Assembly: GCA_905373295.1 (NCBI GenBank) | Contig: CAJPSJ010000005.1 | Location: 1 to 19,163 of the forward strand | Source: an uncultured Campylobacter sp. | Lineage (GTDB): Bacteria > Campylobacterota > Campylobacteria > Campylobacterales > Campylobacteraceae | Reading direction: 5' to 3' | DNA: 19,163 nt | Shown here: one piece after another, positions 14,241 through 19,163 of the stretch | How positions within the stretch are numbered: the stretch's first letter is position 1 | Layout of the letters: each line of letters begins with the position of its first letter | Program-made: the position numbers and the translations under genes | The notes under the pieces: model-generated | What the model was told of the DNA's origin: nothing | Seen by the model: only the letters and a program-made list of their open reading frames with translations | Database searches by the model: none

Positions 14241-14876
14241 CTAGTTATTCACCCGTCCGTATCCTGCGAAGCGGTTCGATGCTAGGCAGCTTATGCGGTC
14301 TTTTCCGCAGCGCACGATATAGCTATTTTCCATCTTTTGCCCCGCTACATGGACGTTTTTCTTATTTAAATTTACGAAGTCCGCTTGATTTCTACCGCGA
14401 GTATTGTGGACGAATTTCACGCGACCATCAGCATAGATCTCGCGCACGATGCCGATATGGCTGATCTCGTTACTGATCTTGCCTTTATTGGAGCGCAAAG
14501 TGTTTTGGAAAAATACCAGATCCCCTACTCGCGGCGTATTGCTGAGTAAATTTTTACGGCTGTAATAATTATATATTGCTTGGGATTTGCGTCCGTTTGT
14601 GAAGTATTTTGGCAGATCTTTTGAGTTAAAAAATAGATCATCGTATTTATCATTTAGCACGGTGATAAATCCGCTGCAGTCCCCTCCCGCGCGAGTGCCA
14701 GTGTAATCGTCTACAGATGCAATTAGCGGGCGGTTAAACTCGCTTCCTGGCACCGAAGTTATTCCTTCTTCATGATCGTTTAAGACATACGCTTGCTGGC
14801 TGCCGGCAGACAGGGCTTTTGAGGAGCAACCGACCAGCAAAAACGCACCCAAAGCGCAAATAATTAGTTGTTTCAT
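14241..14876 (-). CDS. NlpC/P60 family lipoprotein, probable cell-wall peptidase
   Basis: This 211-residue lipoprotein has a signal peptide ending in the lipobox LVGC, so Cys17 should be lipidated and the protein anchored to a membrane facing the periplasm. The NlpC/P60 papain-like fold is indicated by DCSGF with nucleophile Cys67, the strand SHIGIV with His140, and the third polar position His157 in FVHNTRG. PRVGDLVFFQN (115-125) is another family mark. Relatives cut peptide bridges in peptidoglycan, commonly gamma-D-Glu-diaminopimelate bonds; the exact bond is not determinable here. AAGGAT lies seven bases before the ATG. The gene is divergent from murA, sharing a 124-base promoter region, which fits a cell-wall theme without proving co-regulation. 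Confidence 0.85.
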   Translation of the reverse strand: MKQLIICALGAFLLVGCSSKALSAGSQQAYVLNDHEEGITSVPGSEFNRPLIASVDDYTGTRAGGDCSGFITVLNDKYDDLFFNSKDLPKYFTNGRKSQAIYNYYSRKNLLSNTPRVGDLVFFQNTLRSNKGKISNEISHIGIVREIYADGRVKFVHNTRGRNQADFVNLNKKNVHVAGQKMENSYIVRCGKDRISCLASNRFAGYGRVNN

Positions 14877-14893
14877 ATAAAGATCCTTATAAA

Positions 14894-14899
14894 ATTATA
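14894..14899 (-). promoter_or_regulatory. Predicted -10 box of the NlpC/P60 lipoprotein gene
   Basis: TATAAT on the minus strand lies 17 bases before the start codon. It would leave a leader of only about 11 bases, with the AAGGAT ribosome binding site at the very 5' end, so the true start may be further upstream. Confidence 0.35.
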
Positions 14900-14934
14900 T
14901 AACGATTAACTTTGGGCGTAATTTTAGCGCTCAG

Positions 14935-14952
14935 TGGTAACAAAATGGTAAC
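14935..14952 (+). repeat. Direct repeat TGGTAAC upstream of murA
   Basis: TGGTAAC occurs at 14935-14941 and again at 14946-14952, one helical turn (11 bp) apart. It sits where the -35 of the murA promoter would be. It could be a tandem binding site for a regulator. Confidence 0.45.
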
Positions 14953-14969
14953 TTTAAAGCTAAATTCTG

Positions 14970-14975
14970 TATAAT
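14970..14975 (+). promoter_or_regulatory. Predicted murA -10 box
   Basis: TATAAT, preceded by CTG, ends 25 bases before the murA ATG. Transcription would begin near 14982, leaving a leader of about 19 bases that contains GGAG at 14992-14995. No -35 hexamer matches consensus, as is common in Campylobacter. Confidence 0.6.
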
Positions 14976-15000
14976 TATTTAAATTTTACACGGAGAAATC

Positions 15001-16269
15001 ATGCATTATCTACGAATTAACGGGGGCAAAAAACTAAGCGGCAGCGTCAAAATAAGCGGCGCAAAAAACGCTGCACTGCCGCTCATAGCTCTATCTATCC
15101 TTTCAAAAAACGAAGTTGTAATTAAAAATTTACCCGCAGTTTCCGATATCCACACGCTAATTCAGCTGCTTTCAAATTTAGGCGCAAAGTGCGAGTTTCT
15201 TGACGCCAATACCGCCAAAATCGATACGCGCGAGGTAAACTCGACCAAGGCGATCTACGACATAGTGCGTAAAATGCGAGCTTCAATCTTGGTGCTAGGG
15301 CCGCTTTTAGCGCGGTTTAGACACTGCGAGGTAAGCCTTCCCGGAGGCTGCGCGATCGGCGCAAGGCCGATTGATCTGCACCTTAACGCGCTTGAAAAGA
15401 TGGGCGCGGAGGTTAAGATCGAGCAAGGCTATGTCGTTTGCACCGCAAAAAAGGGACTTAAGGGCGCGACTATAAATTTTGACAAAATTACCGTCACAGG
15501 CACCGAAAATATCGTAATGGCGGCGGCCTTAGCAAGCGGCACCACTCATATCATAAACGCGGCAAAAGAGCCCGAAGTGATCGCCGTTTGCAACGCATTA
15601 AAAAACGCAGGCATCGACATAGAGAGCATCGGCACGAACGAAATCCTCATCAAAGGAAGTGGCGGCGAGCTTTTAAGCTTGAACGAAATTTCGATCATTC
15701 CCGATCGCATCGAAGCAGGCACCTATCTGTGCGCAGGCGCGATCACGGGCTCTCGTATCACGATCACGCACGCTTGCGCGGCTCATCTTGGCGCCGTGCT
15801 TGCAAAATTTGAAGATATGGGTTTTAAATTTGAAATTTCAAGCGGCGACGACGAGATAACGATCTTGCCCGCCTCAAAGATCAAACCAGTTGAGATCATC
15901 ACGAGCGAATATCCGGGCTTTCCTACCGATATGCAGGCGCAGTTTATGGCGCTGGCGTGCATCTCCTCGGGCGTCAGCACCATTGACGAGAGGCTTTTTG
16001 AAAACCGCTTTATGCACGTAAGCGAACTTTCAAGAATGGGCGCAGATATCCGCCTAAACGGACACATCGCGACGATTAGCGGCGGCAAGCTAAACGGCGC
16101 GGACGTGATGGCGACCGATCTGCGCGCCAGCTCGGCACTCGTTTTAGCCGCCCTTACGGCGCGCGGCGAGAGCAAAATACATAGAATTTACCACCTAGAT
16201 CGCGGCTACGAGAGACTAGAGGCTAAGCTTAGTGCACTTGGTGCGGACATACAGAGGCTCGAGGAATGA
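15001..16269 (+). CDS. murA: UDP-N-acetylglucosamine 1-carboxyvinyltransferase
   Basis: MurA (422 residues) catalyses the first committed step of peptidoglycan synthesis in the cytoplasm, transferring enolpyruvate from PEP to UDP-GlcNAc. SGAKNAALP near the N terminus supplies Lys22. The flexible catalytic loop [15 protein letters not shown] carries Cys117, so the enzyme should be fosfomycin-sensitive in its active site (from family knowledge). [13 protein letters not shown] gives the catalytic base Asp310. [14 protein letters not shown] and LDRGYERL provide the C-terminal arginines (375 and 401). Length and both EPSP-synthase-like halves are normal. GGAG ends five bases before the ATG. The gene is divergent from the NlpC/P60 lipoprotein gene, and a 233-base gap separates it from moeA. 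Confidence 0.96.
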   Translation: MHYLRINGGKKLSGSVKISGAKNAALPLIALSILSKNEVVIKNLPAVSDIHTLIQLLSNLGAKCEFLDANTAKIDTREVNSTKAIYDIVRKMRASILVLGPLLARFRHCEVSLPGGCAIGARPIDLHLNALEKMGAEVKIEQGYVVCTAKKGLKGATINFDKITVTGTENIVMAAALASGTTHIINAAKEPEVIAVCNALKNAGIDIESIGTNEILIKGSGGELLSLNEISIIPDRIEAGTYLCAGAITGSRITITHACAAHLGAVLAKFEDMGFKFEISSGDDEITILPASKIKPVEIITSEYPGFPTDMQAQFMALACISSGVSTIDERLFENRFMHVSELSRMGADIRLNGHIATISGGKLNGADVMATDLRASSALVLAALTARGESKIHRIYHLDRGYERLEAKLSALGADIQRLEE

Positions 16270-16502
16270 AGACTTCGGAATAAAATCTTGCGCAAGCAAG
16301 CAAAGCGGAATTCTACGAGTGATATGCTTTGAAATTTTAAGCAACGCTCGCAGTAAAATAAGGCAATTGAGCCCGTAAAATTTCGCGTATTTATTTGGGT
16401 AAAATTTTGCTTTGCAAGCTTTGGCGCAACATAAAATTTAAGGCTACACGAGGTCTTTACTGTGCGAATTTTAAATGTAAAAAATGATAAAAAGGACTTA
16501 AA

Positions 16503-17684
16503 ATGATAGGAATAAATGAGGCTATAGATTTGGCTACGGCTAGAATCACATCAAGCGGGCGGAGCGAAATGGTGCCTCTTCCCAGCGCTCTAGGCCGCAT
16601 TCTTTCTAGCGATATTTCTGCGATTAAAAACCTGCCCTGCTTCGATAATTCGGCGCTTGACGGCTATGCCTACGCGGCAGAATTCAAAGACAAAAAGCTA
16701 GAGATCGTAGAGCCTACGATTTTTGCAGGAGACGAAAAATTCTATGAAATAAAGGCTGCGCAAGCGCAAAAGATAATGACCGGCGCGCCAATGCCTGCGG
16801 GCGCGGACTCTGTCGCGAGGCTAGAGGATGTAGACGCGCAAGGTGGAACTCTAAAAATCCCTGCTTCCGTTCATGCCCACGACGGCTTTCGTAAAAAAAG
16901 CGAGGAGGTGCGCGCGGGCGAGCTTTTATTGCGCCGTGGTGAAATTTTAAATCCTGCTAAAATTATGCTTCTTGCTGCGCAAGGAATTTACGAAGTAAGC
17001 GTTTACGCGCGTCCTAAAATCGCCTTATTTTCCAGTGGAAACGAGCTAAAAGAGCCGTGGCAGAGCGCAAGTGAGCGCGAAATTTATAATGCCAACTCTA
17101 GCGGCATTGCTGCATTGCTGCAAAAATACGGCTTTGAAAATGAGTATTTAGGGATTTTAAAGGATGATTTTAGCGCAGTATGCGAGGCGCTAAACGCTGC
17201 TACGCGTAAATTTGACGTGCTAATTACCAGCGGTGGAGCAAGTGCTGGGGAGGCGGATTTTATGCAAAGCGCTATGAGTGAACTTGGATTTTTGCAGGCT
17301 TTCGATCACATTGATATCAAGCCCGGCCGCCCCAGCAAGTGCTTCGCAAAAGACGGCAAATTCGTCTTTGCAATGGCAGGCAATCCAATGGCTGCTTTCG
17401 TGCTTACGCGCGCAGTCATACTGCCGATCCTATTTAAGCTTAGCGGCGCAAGTAAGGCTTTTAGCGCAGAAGCGGCGATCTATGCCAAGCTCGCAAGCGA
17501 TCTAAAGCTAAAAAGCGGTAGAGTAAATTTAACCGTAGGCGCATATGAAGGCGGAGTTTTTACGCCTATGCCGTCGCCTTCTGGGCGCATCAGACCGCTG
17601 GCTGCGGCATCGCATTTTTTCTTGGCTGATCCCGAATGCGACAAAGTTCGCGCTGGAGAAATCGTAAAAATTTATGAAATTTAA
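16503..17684 (+). CDS. moeA: Molybdopterin molybdenumtransferase
   Basis: MoeA (393 residues) inserts molybdate into adenylylated molybdopterin, the last step of molybdenum cofactor synthesis. Campylobacter needs this cofactor for formate dehydrogenase, nitrate reductase and similar enzymes. Recognised motifs are FDNSALDGYA (47-56), TGAPMPAGAD (93-102), SSGNEL (177-182), ITSGGASAGEADF (241-253), KPGRP (273-277) and AGNPMAAF (292-299). The C-terminal domain contains PSPSGRIRPLAAAS. In the MoCF motif GGASAG replaces the more common GGVSVG, a mild substitution. AAAGGA (16491-16496) lies six bases upstream of the ATG. The gene is preceded by 233 non-coding bases and followed at once by the tRNA-Gly promoter; no other molybdenum gene is in the window. 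Confidence 0.93.
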   Translation: MIGINEAIDLATARITSSGRSEMVPLPSALGRILSSDISAIKNLPCFDNSALDGYAYAAEFKDKKLEIVEPTIFAGDEKFYEIKAAQAQKIMTGAPMPAGADSVARLEDVDAQGGTLKIPASVHAHDGFRKKSEEVRAGELLLRRGEILNPAKIMLLAAQGIYEVSVYARPKIALFSSGNELKEPWQSASEREIYNANSSGIAALLQKYGFENEYLGILKDDFSAVCEALNAATRKFDVLITSGGASAGEADFMQSAMSELGFLQAFDHIDIKPGRPSKCFAKDGKFVFAMAGNPMAAFVLTRAVILPILFKLSGASKAFSAEAAIYAKLASDLKLKSGRVNLTVGAYEGGVFTPMPSPSGRIRPLAAASHFFLADPECDKVRAGEIVKIYEI

Positions 17685-17695
17685 GCGAGAAATTA

Positions 17696-17724
17696 TTGAC
17701 AAATGAAAATTTATAGGCTACAAT
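17696..17724 (+). promoter_or_regulatory. Consensus sigma-70 promoter of tRNA-Gly
   Basis: TTGACA (17696-17701) and TACAAT (17719-17724) are separated by exactly 17 bases. This is the strongest promoter in the window and the only one with a consensus -35. It starts 12 bases after the moeA stop and points at the tRNA gene 21 bases downstream. Confidence 0.85.
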
Positions 17725-17745
17725 CGCGCTTTATTTTTACTGCAT

Positions 17746-17820
17746 GCGGGAATAGCTCAGTGGTAGAGCGCAACCTTGCCATGGTTGATGTCGCGAGTTC
17801 GACTCTCGTTTCCCGCTCCA
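17746..17820 (+). tRNA. tRNA-Gly (anticodon GCC)
   Basis: The 75 bases fold as a complete cloverleaf. The acceptor stem is GCGGGAA with TTCCCGC, and the D stem is GCTC with GAGC. The anticodon stem CAACC/GGTTG surrounds loop TTGCCAT with anticodon GCC at 17778-17780. The T stem is GCGAG/CTCGT with loop TTCGACT. Discriminator T and an encoded CCA (17818-17820) follow. It reads glycine codons GGC and GGU. A small open frame overlapping the tRNA on the same strand is not a gene. Confidence 0.97.
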
Positions 17821-17896
17821 TTTTAACTTCAAATTTTAAAATTCTTTACGTTCCGCTCGCTTTTAAACCGCAAAATTTTGATATGAAAGCCTTAAA

Positions 17897-18451
17897 ATGA
17901 AAATTTTAGTTTGCGTAAGCGGCGCCAGTTTCTGCGAGATCGGGCTTGATCTGCTTAAATTTCTCGCAAGCTCGCCGCATGAAATCCACGCCGTGCTTAC
18001 GCAGGGCGCGCGCCGCGTCCTGCGCGCAGAAAGCGGCATAGACGCGGACGAGGTCTTAAAATCCGCGGAATTTAGGAGCGTAAAATTTTATCCCGACGAC
18101 GATCTTAGTGCGCCGCCCGCTTCGGGCTCATTCGGCATTGACGCCACAATCTTTGCGCCCTGTTCTATTGGCTCTTTGGCTAAAATTTACGGCGGGCTTT
18201 GCGACAGTTTAAGCACCCGCGCCGCCGCAGTAGCGCTAAAAGAGCACAAGCGGCTGGTTCTTGGCGTGCGCGAGATGCCGCTTTCTGCGATCAGCCTGCG
18301 ACAGATGAGCGAGCTAGCCGCGCTCGGCGTCATCATCGCTCCGCCCGTGATCGCAGGCTACTGCGGCGTGCAAAATTTAAAAAATTTCATAATCGGCAAG
18401 TGGTGCGACGCGCTGGGCGTGCAAAACGAGCTATTTAAAAGGTGGCAATAA
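17897..18451 (+). CDS. ubiX: Flavin prenyltransferase UbiX
   Basis: UbiX (184 residues) joins dimethylallyl phosphate to reduced FMN to make prenylated FMN, the cofactor of UbiD-type decarboxylases in quinone synthesis. The N-terminal strand VCVSGAS (5-11) is the FMN loop. APCSIGSLAKI (87-97), CDSLSTRAAAVALKEHKRLVL and VREMPL (124-129), and APPVIAGYCG near 148-157 are the remaining family marks. The usual SGASG is SGASF here (Phe12), the one notable departure. Only 76 bases separate it from the tRNA and no terminator is visible, so it may receive transcription from the tRNA promoter. Its stop overlaps the coaD start by one base. The same ubiX-coaD order is known in Campylobacter. Confidence 0.91.
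   Translation: MKILVCVSGASFCEIGLDLLKFLASSPHEIHAVLTQGARRVLRAESGIDADEVLKSAEFRSVKFYPDDDLSAPPASGSFGIDATIFAPCSIGSLAKIYGGLCDSLSTRAAAVALKEHKRLVLGVREMPLSAISLRQMSELAALGVIIAPPVIAGYCGVQNLKNFIIGKWCDALGVQNELFKRWQ
18437..18442 (+). promoter_or_regulatory. Ribosome binding site fixing the coaD start
   Basis: AAAAGG ends eight bases before the ATG at 18451. The in-frame GTG at 18442 overlaps this site and lacks one of its own, so the shorter product is preferred. Confidence 0.65.
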
Positions 18452-18927
18452 TGCAAAACTCAAGAAAATGTATCTATCCGGGCACTTTCGATCCTATCAC
18501 GAACGGCCATTTGGACGTCATCAAGCGCGCGCTAGGGCTTTTTGATGAGGTTATCGTGGCGGTCGCGCTAAACGAGAGCAAAAAGCCCTACTTCAGCCTA
18601 AAATCCAGACTGGAGATGGCGCGAGCCGCGACACGCGGGCTTCGTGGCGTGAGCGTGCAAAGCTTTGATAATCTGCTCGTGGATTTTGCTAAATCTTGCG
18701 GCGTGCGCTTCGTTATCCGCGGGCTTCGCGCGGTTAGCGACTTTGAGTACGAGCTGCAGATCGGCTACGCAAACGCCTCGTTATGGGAGGAATTTGAGAG
18801 CGTGTATTTGATGCCGACGCTCAAAAACGCCTTCATCTCAAGCTCGATCGTCCGCTCCGTTTTAAGCCACGGCGGCGATGTTTCGCACCTGGTGCCAAGC
18901 GAAATTTTAAAATTTTTGAAAAAATGA
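18451..18927 (+). CDS. coaD: Phosphopantetheine adenylyltransferase
   Basis: CoaD (158 residues) catalyses the fourth step of coenzyme A synthesis, joining 4'-phosphopantetheine and ATP to give dephospho-CoA and pyrophosphate. The nucleotidyltransferase signature is YPGTFDPITNGHLD, with the TxGH-type His20. RGLRAVSDFEYE supplies the arginine and the substrate-facing segment. The C-terminal ISSSIVRS motif binds ATP. The length is typical of the hexameric bacterial enzyme. The start at 18451 gives a one-base overlap with ubiX (TAATG), and the upstream GTG at 18442 is disfavoured. In C. jejuni tmk follows coaD (from knowledge); here a different gene follows after 72 bases. Confidence 0.95.
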   Translation: MQNSRKCIYPGTFDPITNGHLDVIKRALGLFDEVIVAVALNESKKPYFSLKSRLEMARAATRGLRGVSVQSFDNLLVDFAKSCGVRFVIRGLRAVSDFEYELQIGYANASLWEEFESVYLMPTLKNAFISSSIVRSVLSHGGDVSHLVPSEILKFLKK

Positions 18928-18999
18928 GCTTGCAAACGACTGAAATTTAGCCCGCAGGCGCAGCTAAATTTAAAATTTGAAACTGCACGGGAGATAAAA

Positions 19000-19163
19000 A
19001 TGGATAAGCAAATGGATGAGATAGAAAGACTGCGAACGTTTTTAAAAAGCGTGAGAGATGAATACAAAGCCTTAAATAAAATAGCCGAAGCGCAGACCGT
19101 AAGCAGGCGCTGGGCGTCTGGTAGCTATATCAATTTAGAGCCGTTTTATTTCGAATATAACCG
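19000..19163 (+). CDS. Unrecognised protein, N-terminal part only
   Basis: An open frame begins at ATG 19000 with GGGAG (18989-18993) six bases upstream and runs off the window after 54 codons. The first 30 or so residues are charged and helical (MDKQMDEIERLRTFLKSVRD), possibly a short coiled coil. A segment with several aromatic residues follows (GSYINLEPFYFEYN). It does not resemble thymidylate kinase, which has a P-loop at its N terminus and follows coaD in C. jejuni. I do not recognise the family from this fragment. Confidence 0.6.
   Translation, partial: MDKQMDEIERLRTFLKSVRDEYKALNKIAEAQTVSRRWASGSYINLEPFYFEYN

Noticed and set aside
17703..17900. Open frame of 65 codons across the tRNA-Gly gene
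   Set aside because: It is read through the tRNA cloverleaf, begins between the promoter elements and lacks a ribosome binding site. The tRNA explains the sequence.

Overview
The window looks like ordinary chromosomal sequence from an epsilonproteobacterium. Most probably it is a Campylobacter of the higher-GC, oral type (C. gracilis / rectus / showae / curvus group). The evidence is an oorDABC cluster behind mdh, a XerH-type single-subunit chromosome-dimer recombinase, a three-domain desulforubrerythrin (Rrc), and a ubiX-coaD pair. Coding regions are moderately GC-rich while intergenic regions are very AT-rich. The genus is an inference from gene content and order; the species cannot be read from the window.

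Layout. Positions 46-1061 (+) hold a tandem pair of secreted cysteine-rich paralogues with the same ten-cysteine spacing. Positions 6446-1282 (-) hold mltG, mdh and oorDABC: a septal/peptidoglycan lytic enzyme, then malate dehydrogenase, then the four-subunit 2-oxoglutarate:acceptor oxidoreductase. From 6573 to 10222 (+), a large AsmA/YhdP-like envelope protein overlaps xerH by 4 bases. About 0.9 kb without an evident protein gene follows. It contains an unusual run of consecutive inverted repeats (10911-11044), the most intriguing unexplained element here. Positions 11795-11151 (-) encode Rrc, with an inverted repeat covering its ribosome binding site. Positions 13480-12204 (-) hold a rhomboid protease gene followed by a SixA-like histidine phosphatase with an inserted low-complexity segment. 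A 0.76 kb AT-rich gap comes next. Divergent genes follow: an NlpC/P60 lipoprotein (-, 14876-14241) and murA (+, 15001-16269). Then moeA, tRNA-Gly(GCC) behind a consensus sigma-70 promoter, ubiX, coaD and the start of an unrecognised gene run to the end of the window, all on the + strand.

How the genes relate. mdh and Oor are adjacent steps of an incomplete or ferredoxin-linked TCA cycle. The sucCD genes found between mdh and oorD in C. jejuni (recalled from knowledge) are not here; a 400-base AT-rich gap stands in their place. MurA, MltG and the NlpC/P60 lipoprotein serve cell-wall synthesis and remodelling. Rrc is an oxidative-stress protein. CoaD, UbiX and MoeA make or mature cofactors (CoA, prenyl-FMN, molybdopterin).

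No prophage, insertion sequence, CRISPR array or obvious defence system is visible. The less usual observations are the paired cysteine-rich proteins, the hairpin array with repeated GGA motifs downstream of xerH, inverted repeats over the rrc and mdh start regions, and a 14-bp palindrome (AAATTTTAAAATTT) that recurs inside and between genes. Several starts were moved to the codon that has a ribosome binding site (mdh, rhomboid gene, sixA-like gene, coaD).
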